From positions 434,001-498,000 of the forward strand of contig NZ_AVCS01000009.1 in assembly GCF_000498495.1 (NCBI RefSeq): DNA of 64,000 nucleotides, in the 5' to 3' direction. Positions 55,151-63,077 of this stretch are shown piece after piece. Below the pieces are notes generated by a model, which made no database searches, was not told the DNA's origin, and was given only the letters and a program-made list of their open reading frames with translations. The position numbers and the translations under genes are program-made. Source of the stretch: Flavobacterium enshiense DK69 (GTDB taxonomy: Bacteria > Bacteroidota > Bacteroidia > Flavobacteriales > Flavobacteriaceae). How positions within the stretch are numbered: the stretch's first letter is position 1; each line of letters begins with the position of its first letter.

Positions 55151-55687
55151 TTGATTACACTCAAAGGAAATATCGTTTACCTTCGTGCGCTTGAGCCGGA
55201 AGATCTGGAATTCGTCTATGCAATAGAAAACGATGAGTCAATCTGGGAAATGAGCAATACGCAGACGCCTTACAGTCGTTTTCTAATACGACAGTATCTG
55301 GAGAATGCGCATCAGGATATTTACGAGGCAAAACAGCTTCGCTTGGCCATCTGTAAAAATGATGATTCCGAAGCTATTGGCCTGATTGATTTATTTGATT
55401 TTGATCCGAGAAACCAACGCGCAGGGGTAGGGATCGTGATTAAAGACCATGAGCATCGTAGTTTAGGTTTTGGAAAAGAGTCGCTGGAATTACTGATTAA
55501 TTATTGTTTCGAACAATTGCAGCTTCATCAGCTGTATGCAAATATTGGTACGGAAAATACACCAAGTATCAACCTTTTTACTAATTTTGGCTTCCAATGC
55601 ATAGGTATTAAAAAAGACTGGAACCGTATTAGAAATAGTTATGAAGATGAAGGTCTTTATCAGTTAATTAACCCAACAAATAAATAA
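55151..55687 (+). CDS. GNAT family N-acetyltransferase with TTG start
   Basis: This 178-residue protein matches a GNAT group common beside dapF/mltG in flavobacteria: ITLKGNIVYLRALEPEDLEFVYAIENDESIWEMS at the start and GLIDLFDFDPRNQRAGVGIVI plus TENTPSINLFTNFGFQ near 140. The frame opens only at 55133, and the first usable start codon is TTG (55151); no ATG occurs before the conserved region. It is the first of three consecutive genes that must use TTG. The acceptor is unknown. Confidence 0.85.
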   Translation: MITLKGNIVYLRALEPEDLEFVYAIENDESIWEMSNTQTPYSRFLIRQYLENAHQDIYEAKQLRLAICKNDDSEAIGLIDLFDFDPRNQRAGVGIVIKDHEHRSLGFGKESLELLINYCFEQLQLHQLYANIGTENTPSINLFTNFGFQCIGIKKDWNRIRNSYEDEGLYQLINPTNK

Positions 55688-55700
55688 AATAAATAAAGTT

Positions 55701-56741
55701 TTGAATCCGAAAAGAATTGTGCCGATTGTGTCGGTTGCTATCTTGATTGTGGCAACTGTTGTAGGGGTTGTTTATTATTTAAAAGCATTTACAGCCAACA
55801 CGAAATTTAACGAAAATGAAATGTTTGTTTATGTTCCGACGAATTCCACTTATGAAGATGTAAAGAAAATTATATCGCCGTATGTGGAAAATATGGAGAA
55901 ATTTACCTTTGTAGCAGAACAGCGTGGGTATAATGCCAATGTGAATCCAGGGAAATTTTTGCTGACAAAAGGGATGAGCAGTTTTAGTATAGTTTCGTCG
56001 TTGCGTCACAATGTACCGGTAAAACTGGCTTTCAATAATCAGGAATCATTGGGTAAACTGGTACAACGCTTATCTTCTCAGATTGAGCCGGATAGCACAA
56101 CGCTTACAAAAGTATTTACGGATTCTGTTTTTATGGCAGAAAACGGATTCACTAAAGAATCGATACTGGCAATGTTTATTCCAAATACGTATGAGTTTTA
56201 TTGGAATGTAAGTCCGATTAAAGTACGTGATAAACTGGCAAAAGAATACAGAAGGTTTTGGAACGAAGAGCGCCAGGCAAAAGCAAAAGCGTTAAATTTA
56301 ACCCCTGTTCAGGTTTCAACTCTTGCGGCTATTGTGCACAAAGAAACAGCTAAAGTTGATGAAAGACCACGAGTAGCAGGAGTATATTTGAATCGTTTGA
56401 AAAAAGACATGCCTTTACAGGCGGATCCGACCGTAATTTACGCGGTTAAGGAACGAGAAGGGGATTTTGATACAATAATTAAAAGAGTGATGTATAACGA
56501 TTTGAAAATCAACTCACCTTATAATACCTATATTCATACGGGATTGCCACCAGGACCAATCGCTATGCCTGATATTTCGGCAATTGATGCCGTGCTTAAT
56601 GCAGAAAAGCATAACTACGAATATTTCTGCGCCAGCGTAGAGCGTTTTGGTTATCATGAGTTTGCAGAAACCTATGAACAACATCAGGTAATTGCAAAAA
56701 AATATGCTGAATGGGTTGCTAAACAAGGGTATCAGCGTTAA
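55701..56741 (+). CDS. mltG: endolytic transglycosylase MltG, TTG start
   Basis: This 346-residue protein has an N-terminal membrane helix (about 6-28) and the MltG/YceG domain: PNTYEFYW near 161, IVHKETAKVDERPRVAGVYLNRL near 211 with catalytic Glu215, and PLQADPTVIYAV and INSPYNTYIHTGLPPGPI. It cuts nascent glycan strands and so sets their length. The start codon is TTG at 55701. It lies 13 nt after the GNAT gene and 3 nt before the DUF2279 gene, so the three are one operon. Confidence 0.95.
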   Translation: MNPKRIVPIVSVAILIVATVVGVVYYLKAFTANTKFNENEMFVYVPTNSTYEDVKKIISPYVENMEKFTFVAEQRGYNANVNPGKFLLTKGMSSFSIVSSLRHNVPVKLAFNNQESLGKLVQRLSSQIEPDSTTLTKVFTDSVFMAENGFTKESILAMFIPNTYEFYWNVSPIKVRDKLAKEYRRFWNEERQAKAKALNLTPVQVSTLAAIVHKETAKVDERPRVAGVYLNRLKKDMPLQADPTVIYAVKEREGDFDTIIKRVMYNDLKINSPYNTYIHTGLPPGPIAMPDISAIDAVLNAEKHNYEYFCASVERFGYHEFAETYEQHQVIAKKYAEWVAKQGYQR

Positions 56742-56744
56742 TTT

Positions 56745-57701
56745 TTGAGAAGAAAATTGCAAATAATTATAAAAGGGTCGCAAGCATTTTTTGGTAGAAA
56801 GGTGCTTGCGATTCTTTTTGTATTGATAATATTTCCGGTTTATTCCCAATCTAAATTTGAAGCGTTTTTAACTCCCTCGGATACTTTAAATGTCAAGAGA
56901 AGAAATACGGTTTATATTTCTGAAGCCGGCTTTTTGGGTGTGACCTTAATAGGTCTTAACCAATTATGGTATAAGGATTACCCTAAATCGTCCTTTCATT
57001 TTATTAACGATAATAATGAATGGCTGCAAATGGATAAGGCTGGTCATTTGTATACGACGTATCACATGGGGCGTTTTGGAGCAGAAGCTTTGGCCTGGAG
57101 TGGCGCGGATAAAAAACATCAATTAATTTATGGGGCAACCGTCGGTTTTGCATTTATGACAGTTGTGGAGGTTTTCGATGGTTTTTCAGCTGAATGGGGT
57201 GCTTCCTGGGGTGATGTGGTTGCTAATGCGGCCGGAACGGGTTTGTATGTTTCTCAGGAATTACTTTGGAAGGAGCAACGAATGATGCCAAAATTTTCAT
57301 TTCATACCACAGAATATGCAGCAATGCGTCCGAATACTTTAGGCAGCAGTTTGAATGAGCAGATTCTAAAAGATTATAATGGACAAACCTATTGGTTATC
57401 TGTTAATCTGCATAGTTTTTTTAAGGAAAGCAAAATACCGAAATGGTTTAATGTTGCCTTAGGTTATGGTGCTGATGGCATGTTGTATGGTGATAGTGAA
57501 TCCGTCCCTGCTGACATTGAATCACAAAATAAACGGACACGTCAATTTTATCTTAGTGTGGATGTGGATTTAACCCGAATCAAAACCAAGTCTCCGGTTT
57601 TGCGAACACTCTTCTCGGTTTTCAATACTATTAAAGTGCCGGCTCCAACTTTGGAATTGGATCAATATGGTGATGTAAAAGGCTACTTTATTTATTTTTA
57701 A
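56745..57701 (+). CDS. DUF2279 family exported protein, TTG start
   Basis: This 318-residue protein starts at a TTG and has a signal peptide (KVLAILFVLIIFPVYSQ) after a basic stretch. It matches DUF2279, a predicted periplasmic or outer-membrane-associated family: DKAGHLYTTYHMGRFG near 99, GFAFMTVVEVFDGFSAEWGASWGDVVANAAG near 138, then WKEQRMMPKFSFH and a terminal beta-rich part. An alternative start within the signal peptide would remove its basic n-region. It is only 3 nt after mltG, so an envelope role linked with peptidoglycan is plausible. Confidence 0.85.
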   Translation: MRRKLQIIIKGSQAFFGRKVLAILFVLIIFPVYSQSKFEAFLTPSDTLNVKRRNTVYISEAGFLGVTLIGLNQLWYKDYPKSSFHFINDNNEWLQMDKAGHLYTTYHMGRFGAEALAWSGADKKHQLIYGATVGFAFMTVVEVFDGFSAEWGASWGDVVANAAGTGLYVSQELLWKEQRMMPKFSFHTTEYAAMRPNTLGSSLNEQILKDYNGQTYWLSVNLHSFFKESKIPKWFNVALGYGADGMLYGDSESVPADIESQNKRTRQFYLSVDVDLTRIKTKSPVLRTLFSVFNTIKVPAPTLELDQYGDVKGYFIYF

Positions 57702-57744
57702 CAAACTTTAACTGCCTGATTCTTAAGAGCATAGATTAATAGTG

Positions 57745-57752
57745 TACCTTTG
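57745..57752 (+). promoter_or_regulatory. -7 box for the lysozyme-like gene
   Basis: TACCTTTG matches TAnnTTTG and is followed by CATC, 47 nt before the ATG. The -33 region has no clear TTTG. Confidence 0.55.
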
Positions 57753-57799
57753 CATCAAGTAATTTCATACTGGTGACAGCGGATGAGAAAATTTAATTT

Positions 57800-58441
57800 A
57801 TGATAAAAAAATGGACGTATTTTTCGGGGTTAATAGTTTTGATTACTTTGATAAGTTCGGGTTTTAAAGCCTTTGAGCCTGAAAAATTAGAAGGTTTCCA
57901 CGTTGAAAATGATGAGGTGATTACTTATCTGGTTTCTACTAAAGAAGAAAACGAAAAAGTTAATTTCAATTTTCCTTTCACTGGGAAGTCTTTCGTCGGT
58001 TTCAAACAGGCGGTTGCAATTAAGGAGTCCTCAGGGCTTTATGGTTTGGTGAATTCTTTTGGATACATGGGTAAATATCAATTTGGTAAAAGTACACTTC
58101 GTATGATAGGGATTCATAATACTGCTGATTTTTTGAAGAATCCGGCCTTACAGGAAAAAGCGTTTAAGGCATTACTTTCTTTAAATAAATGGGAACTGAG
58201 GGACGAGATAAGGCGTTACGAAGGCAGAATTATCAACGGTGTAAAAATTACGGAATCAGGATTGTTGGCGGCAGCCCACTTGGGCGGAGCCGGTTCAGTG
58301 AGAAGTTATTTGCGTTCGAATGGACGGGACGGCTTTAGCGACGGATTCGGAACTTCCCTGAAAAGCTACATTAAAAAGTTTGGAGGATATGATACCACAA
58401 ACATCATTGCCAGCGCTGATGTAAAAGTAAAGATGAAGTAA
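57800..58441 (+). CDS. exported lysozyme-like/transglycosylase-like protein
   Basis: This 213-residue protein has an N-terminal hydrophobic signal or anchor (about 8-20). It has a lysozyme-like core: AVAIKESSGLYGLVNSFGYMGKYQFG at 71-96, with Glu76 as the probable catalytic acid, and a later AAAHLGGAGSVRSYLRS segment near 164, typical of this superfamily. It is often annotated as a LysM or peptidoglycan-binding protein in flavobacteria, but I see no LysM here. It probably cleaves peptidoglycan. It follows the DUF2279 gene, with its own -7 box, and meets the convergent rsmI-like gene 4 nt downstream. Its terminator appears to lie inside that gene. Confidence 0.8.
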   Translation: MIKKWTYFSGLIVLITLISSGFKAFEPEKLEGFHVENDEVITYLVSTKEENEKVNFNFPFTGKSFVGFKQAVAIKESSGLYGLVNSFGYMGKYQFGKSTLRMIGIHNTADFLKNPALQEKAFKALLSLNKWELRDEIRRYEGRIINGVKITESGLLAAAHLGGAGSVRSYLRSNGRDGFSDGFGTSLKSYIKKFGGYDTTNIIASADVKVKMK

Positions 58442-58445
58442 AAGA

Positions 58446-59171
58446 TTAATTCATTTTGTGAATTATAAAAATGCAAGGTCGGTTATGTAAATCGACCTTG
58501 TTTTTTTTCCATTGATTTACCGATTGCGTTTTAATGAATTCTGTTGGAAGGGTGATATCACAGGCAACACACAAAAGCGTGTTTGGCTGTAAAATCTGAA
58601 GTAAATCTTCCAGGAATTTATTGTTGCGGTAAGGTGTTTCAATAAATAATTGGCTTTGGTTTTTATCGTGAGATAATTTTTCCAGATTTTTTATTGCTGT
58701 TTTTTTATCCGATTTGTCAATCGGTAGGTAGCCGTTGAAGGCAAAACTCTGTCCGTTCATTCCTGAAGCCATCATGGCTAATAAGATAGAAGAAGGGCCA
58801 ACCAAAGGTACTACCTGAATTCCTTTTTCATGTGCCAGTTTTACTATCACTGCACCAGGATCGGCAACTCCGGGGCAACCGGCTTCGCTCATTAATCCCA
58901 TGTTTTTTCCTTCCAAAAGCGGTTTTATGAATTCATTATGCTCGGAAACATCGGTGTGTTTGTTTAAGGAGAAAAGTTTTAATTCGGGTTGTTTCTTTTC
59001 AGGATGAACGCTTTTTATGAAACGACGTGCCGTTTTTTCGTTTTCAACAATATAGTGATCTATGAAATCAATGGTTCTCTTAATGGTGTGTGGCAGAACC
59101 TCCTCAGGGTTCATTTCGCCCAAGGTGGTCGGAATCAAATATAATTTTCCAAAAAGAGTACTTGCTTTCAT
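58446..59171 (-). CDS. RsmI-like SAM-dependent tetrapyrrole methylase-fold methyltransferase
   Basis: This 241-residue protein has the tetrapyrrole methylase fold: GKLYLIPTTLG at the start, MSEAGCPGVADPGAVIVKLAHEKG near 92, VPLVGPSSILLAMMASGM near 120, and a C-terminal NRPCIFIIHK end. It resembles RsmI, which methylates C1402 of 16S rRNA, but is about 40 residues shorter than E. coli RsmI. It is the last gene of the dnaA operon and overlaps the phosphatase gene by one base. A plus-strand terminator hairpin lies in its 3' end. Confidence 0.85.
   Translation of the reverse strand: MKASTLFGKLYLIPTTLGEMNPEEVLPHTIKRTIDFIDHYIVENEKTARRFIKSVHPEKKQPELKLFSLNKHTDVSEHNEFIKPLLEGKNMGLMSEAGCPGVADPGAVIVKLAHEKGIQVVPLVGPSSILLAMMASGMNGQSFAFNGYLPIDKSDKKTAIKNLEKLSHDKNQSQLFIETPYRNNKFLEDLLQILQPNTLLCVACDITLPTEFIKTQSVNQWKKNKVDLHNRPCIFIIHKMN
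58474..58508 (+). terminator. terminator embedded in the 3' end of the rsmI-like gene
   Basis: CAAGGTCG (58474-58481) and CGACCTTG (58493-58500) pair perfectly, followed by T8. It is oriented for the convergent lysozyme-like gene, which ends at 58441, yet it lies inside the minus-strand coding sequence. Confidence 0.8.
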
Positions 59172-59635
59172 TAGTGTTTGGCTTTAAGTTTTTCGGCGAT
59201 AATTTCACAGGCTTCATTAAGCAGCATGAAAACATGTTCAAATCCGCTTTCTCCTCCATAATAAGGATCTGGAACATCTACATTTTCCCCCGGAAAAAGC
59301 TCATCCAAAATCATGATTACTTTTGATTTTGCTTCAGTGCTAGGTGCTAAAGCAATAACGTCCTGATAATTAGAGATGTCCATTACGTAGATGTAGTCAA
59401 AGTTGTCGAAATCCGACTTTTTGATTTGTCTTCCCCGTTGATTTGTAATGTCAAGACCTTTGTTTTTGGCAATCAGAACAGAACGCTTGTCGGGTTCCTG
59501 GCCGACATGCCAACTGCCGGTTCCTGCAGAATCTACTAAAAAATGCTCTTTAGGGAGTTTTGATTGTAAAATTCCTTCTGCTAAAGGAGAACGGCAAATG
59601 TTTCCTAGGCAGACCATTAAAATTTTAACGGGCAT
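59171..59635 (-). CDS. low-molecular-weight protein-tyrosine phosphatase
   Basis: This 154-residue protein has the P-loop CLGNICRS (Cys9 and Arg15, the CX5R signature) and the late DPYYGG motif with the general-acid Asp (about residue 121). It dephosphorylates tyrosine, or arginine in some relatives. It lies 1 nt after dnaA and overlaps the RsmI-like gene by one base, so the three genes form one tight operon. No cognate tyrosine kinase is in the window. Confidence 0.94.
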   Translation of the reverse strand: MPVKILMVCLGNICRSPLAEGILQSKLPKEHFLVDSAGTGSWHVGQEPDKRSVLIAKNKGLDITNQRGRQIKKSDFDNFDYIYVMDISNYQDVIALAPSTEAKSKVIMILDELFPGENVDVPDPYYGGESGFEHVFMLLNEACEIIAEKLKAKH

Positions 59636-59636
59636 A

Positions 59637-61064
59637 TTATAACGATAACTTTTTATGGATGTCGTCTACGTATTTTTTGAACTGCTTGTCTGTTGAGACC
59701 AAATTGTCTACAGTCTTACAGGCGTGTAAAACGGTAGCATGATCTCGTGATCCAATTTGTGATCCAATATTTGCCAAAGAAGCTTTGGTGAATTTTTTAG
59801 CAAAAAACATAGCCAATTGACGTGCCTGAACCACATCGCGTTTTCTGGTTTTCGACTGTAATGTTTCTACATCAATTTGGAAATAATCGGAAACGATTTT
59901 CTGGATGTAATCGATGGAAACTTCGCGTTTTACGTTCTTTACGAATTTCTCAACTACTTGTTTTGCTAACTCAATAGTTACTTCACGGTGGTTGAAAGAA
60001 GACTGGGCAATCAATGAAATGATAGCGCCTTCCAGCTCACGAACGTTTGATTTGATGTTTTTGGCAACATATTCGATGATGTCATCCGGCATTTGAACAC
60101 CGTCACGGTACAAAATGTTTTTCAGGATGGAAACTCTTGTTTCATAATCCGGTTGGTGAATCTCAGCTGAAAGTCCCCATTTGAATCGTGATAACAAACG
60201 CTGCTCAATATCCTGCATATCCACAGGGGCCTTGTCGGAAGTAAGGATTACCTGTTTTCCGTTTTGGTGTAAGTAATTAAAGATGTGGAAGAAAACATCC
60301 TGCGTTCCTGCTTTTCCGGAAAGGAATTGCACGTCATCTATAATTAATACATCAATCAATTGATAGAAATGAATGAAGTCATTTCGTGTATTCTTTTTAA
60401 CCGAGTCTATATATTGCTGGGTGAATACTTCAGCAGAAATATACAAAACGGTTTTTTCCGGGAATTTCTCTTTGATTTCAACACCGATGGCGTGAGCCAA
60501 GTGTGTTTTTCCTAAACCAACACCTCCAAAAATAAGGAATGGGTTAAAAGAAGTTCCTCCCGGCTTGTTGGCAACAGCCATACCGGCAGAACGGGCTAAA
60601 CGGTTGGAATCACCTTCAAGGAAATTATCAAAACTGTAATTTGAATTCAGTTGCGATTCGATCTTTACATTTCGGATTCCTGGGATTACAAACGGGTTTT
60701 TTAATTCCGGATTTTTATTTTGGATGGGAACATCAATCTCCTGAGGTTTTACTGCAGGACGATTGTTACTCGGCAGCTGTTCCGTAAAAGGAAGTTTGTT
60801 GCCAAGTTTGTTCTCCATTTTGATTTTATAAAGTAACTTTGCGTTCGGTCCAAGCTCTTTAGTAAGAGCCACTTTTAATAATTTAACATAGTGTTCTTCC
60901 AGCCATTCGTAGAAGAATTTACTGGGAACTTGAATATATAATGCATTATCTGTAAGTTCAACAGCTCTGATAGGCTCGAACCAAGTCTTGTAGGCTTGGT
61001 CTTGAATGTTATCTTTTATAAAAGACAGACAGTTTTCCCATACCGATTGCGCAGTTGTACTCAT
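59637..61064 (-). CDS. dnaA: chromosomal replication initiator DnaA
   Basis: From the ATG at 61064 the protein is 475 residues with the normal DnaA start (TTAQSVWENCLSFIKDN); an ATG four codons upstream (61076) is also possible. Domain I is about 1-90, then a linker, Walker A GGVGLGKTHLAHAIG, Walker B LIIDDVQFL, and the DNA-binding helix-turn-helix with RDHATVLHACKTV near the end. It opens the replication origin. It heads an operon with a phosphatase and an RsmI-like methylase, and the 178-nt upstream gap has DnaA-box-like sites. Confidence 0.98.
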   Translation of the reverse strand: MSTTAQSVWENCLSFIKDNIQDQAYKTWFEPIRAVELTDNALYIQVPSKFFYEWLEEHYVKLLKVALTKELGPNAKLLYKIKMENKLGNKLPFTEQLPSNNRPAVKPQEIDVPIQNKNPELKNPFVIPGIRNVKIESQLNSNYSFDNFLEGDSNRLARSAGMAVANKPGGTSFNPFLIFGGVGLGKTHLAHAIGVEIKEKFPEKTVLYISAEVFTQQYIDSVKKNTRNDFIHFYQLIDVLIIDDVQFLSGKAGTQDVFFHIFNYLHQNGKQVILTSDKAPVDMQDIEQRLLSRFKWGLSAEIHQPDYETRVSILKNILYRDGVQMPDDIIEYVAKNIKSNVRELEGAIISLIAQSSFNHREVTIELAKQVVEKFVKNVKREVSIDYIQKIVSDYFQIDVETLQSKTRKRDVVQARQLAMFFAKKFTKASLANIGSQIGSRDHATVLHACKTVDNLVSTDKQFKKYVDDIHKKLSL

Positions 61065-61076
61065 ATATTCAGGCAT

Positions 61077-61254
61077 GTTTTTTATAATTTGTTGTTGGAC
61101 AAAAAGTTATTTGTAGGTAAGCTTTTTTTGATTGGGAAGACAAATATGTGGACAAAATTTTTCAAAAAAAAATCATTTGCATATTGGTTTTAATAAAAAA
61201 AAATTGTAAGCCTTTTTTTGATGATATTTAGAATAAATTAAGATAAAAAACCGT
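61077..61254. other. AT-rich dnaA upstream gap, candidate oriC or dnaA control region
   Basis: The gap is very AT-rich. TGTGGACAA (61147-61155) differs from the DnaA box complement TGTGGATAA at one base, and TGTTGGACAA (61093-61102) is a weaker relative. Dense A and T runs follow. Such sites are known for oriC and for dnaA autoregulation; two sites alone do not prove an origin. Confidence 0.45.
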
Positions 61255-61665
61255 ATGAAAATACATCAGTTTCAAGTACGTGTCCGTTATGCTGAAACCG
61301 ACCAGATGGGGGTAGTTTACCACGGAAATTATGCACAATATTTTGAGATGGGACGCGTGGAATGGCTCAGAAACCTTGGGGTTTCTTACAAATGGATGGA
61401 GGAGAACGGGGTTATGCTTCCGGTGGTTTCGCTTTCGATGAACTACAAAAAACCGGCACGTTATGATGACTTGCTGACAGTCAAGACTATCTTTAAAAAA
61501 CAGACCTCAGTTAAGATAGAATTTGACTACGAAATTTACAACGAAATGGGTGAGTTATTAACAATTGGAAACTCAGTTTTGGTCTTTGTTGACATGAAAA
61601 CAGGTCGTCCGGTTTTTCCTCCAAAATACATTACGGAAAGATTAGTGGATTTTGTGGAAAACTAA
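61255..61665 (+). CDS. acyl-CoA thioesterase (4-hydroxybenzoyl-CoA thioesterase/YbgC family)
   Basis: This 136-residue protein has the hot-dog thioesterase signature: VRVRYAETDQMGVVYHGNYAQYFEMGRVEWLR at 8-39, with the catalytic Asp16 and the HGNY loop. It hydrolyses an acyl-CoA. The chain length is unknown, and similar proteins in other bacteria work with the Tol-Pal or fatty acid systems. It diverges from dnaA across the AT-rich gap. Confidence 0.93.
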   Translation: MKIHQFQVRVRYAETDQMGVVYHGNYAQYFEMGRVEWLRNLGVSYKWMEENGVMLPVVSLSMNYKKPARYDDLLTVKTIFKKQTSVKIEFDYEIYNEMGELLTIGNSVLVFVDMKTGRPVFPPKYITERLVDFVEN

Positions 61666-61722
61666 AAAAAAATGAAACCATTTTTTATTCTTTTTCAAGA
61701 ATCTCCACTTCAAACAAATTTG

Positions 61723-61754
61723 AAAAAATGCCGAAAAAAATTTCGGCATTTTTT
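61723..61754. terminator. bidirectional terminator
   Basis: AAAAAATGCCGAAA pairs with TTTCGGCATTTTTT around a four-A loop. It lies between the thioesterase gene and the convergent membrane protein gene. Confidence 0.92.
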
Positions 61755-61760
61755 ATGGGA

Positions 61761-63077
61761 TTAAGCGAAGGTTTGTTCTTTCTTATTTTGATAAAAACTT
61801 ACTAAAGCAAAAGCAAATACTATTCCTTGTAAAGGCATCATGTACCTTGCGCAATTTACGGGCCCTGTTATGAGAATGTGATAAGCCACTAGTAGGATTA
61901 AATACCAATACCTAGTGTTGAGTCTGTTTTTGAATACAAACGTCGAAAAATAAAACCATTTAAGAATATTGAGAAGAAATATCGGTATTAATAAAAGATA
62001 TATAACGAAATATTTGTTGAAAAATATACTCTTTAAGGGTTTTCTGCCGTTTAGAGCTTCCAATAATCCCTGATTTCCATCTTCTTTTTTGAAAAAAGTC
62101 ATCAAGTCGAATCGGCCAGGGTCAAGAGTGCCCCTAATTGCTGTGTAAAAATGATAAAAAGAATAACTGATGAAGTTGTCTTTTATTTCTTTCGTGGCTA
62201 ATGCTTTCAGGTAAATGCTTTGCCCTTTAAAGGTTTCGTCCTTAAGCTTTTTACTGTAAACCTGTTTTCGCCATTGTTCTGCTTCGTCGACGGATTGTGT
62301 AGAGGATTTAAAATAGTAAAGGTTGTAATTGATTAAGTTGATGTTTTCAATTGAAGAGAAATGCCTGTATCCGGTTTTCGATTCGTTAAAATTAAGATAT
62401 AGCTGCAAAATAATAATCGGGACAAACAGCCAAAAACTGAAGATTTTTTTTCGGAGGAAGTATATCCCAAAAAACAAAAAATTAATATAGATAAATGGGT
62501 AAAAGACGGGTTTGGTAAAAGCCAGCAAAACGGTCAGTATCTGGATGTATTTGAAGTTAGACGTGTTCCAATTTTGGATAAGCAGTAATAACAGAATATT
62601 TAAAAACAGCAATATCAGCCAATCTGCCATTATTAATTGAGTGTAAATGAATATCGAGGGGGTAAAAAGCAACAGGAATACTATTAATTTTTTAATAGGT
62701 ATTCCCAGTTTCTTAAATATTTTAAAAAGAATCAGATTGTTCAGAATACCAAACAGACTTTGAATAAAAAGAATTACTACGGTTTTTAAATTATAAACGA
62801 TGGCAAGAAACAGCGGATAAACAAATGGGCGTTTTGTCAATAAAAAACCATCTGTGTCATTGTCGAAATATTTAAAATCATAAATAATGCGGGCTACTTG
62901 CAGGTATTCATATGAATCGCTCAAAAAAAAAGAATCCGAAATCAGTCTGAAAATGTAAAAAACGATCAGTAACGAACAGGAAATGAAAAAGATTCTTTTT
63001 TCTGCCGTTTCAAATTCTGATAAATTGAAAAAATCAAAAAGTTTTTTTGTTTCCTGAAGCTTAATTTTTGTGCTCAT
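61761..63077 (-). CDS. polytopic membrane protein, glycosyltransferase-like (PMT/ArnT-like)
   Basis: From the ATG at 63077 the protein has 438 residues; a longer frame from 63212 lies inside the upstream gene and is a shadow. It has about ten or eleven membrane helices, with a large loop (about 240-330) and an early acidic DSYEYLQVAR motif in the place where GT-C glycosyltransferases have a catalytic Asp/Glu near the first loop. Similar proteins in flavobacteria are called hypothetical or glycosyltransferase family 39-like. It may move a sugar from a lipid carrier. Its start lies 14 nt inside the upstream gene, so translation is probably coupled. Confidence 0.65.
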   Translation of the reverse strand: MSTKIKLQETKKLFDFFNLSEFETAEKRIFFISCSLLIVFYIFRLISDSFFLSDSYEYLQVARIIYDFKYFDNDTDGFLLTKRPFVYPLFLAIVYNLKTVVILFIQSLFGILNNLILFKIFKKLGIPIKKLIVFLLLFTPSIFIYTQLIMADWLILLFLNILLLLLIQNWNTSNFKYIQILTVLLAFTKPVFYPFIYINFLFFGIYFLRKKIFSFWLFVPIIILQLYLNFNESKTGYRHFSSIENINLINYNLYYFKSSTQSVDEAEQWRKQVYSKKLKDETFKGQSIYLKALATKEIKDNFISYSFYHFYTAIRGTLDPGRFDLMTFFKKEDGNQGLLEALNGRKPLKSIFFNKYFVIYLLLIPIFLLNILKWFYFSTFVFKNRLNTRYWYLILLVAYHILITGPVNCARYMMPLQGIVFAFALVSFYQNKKEQTFA

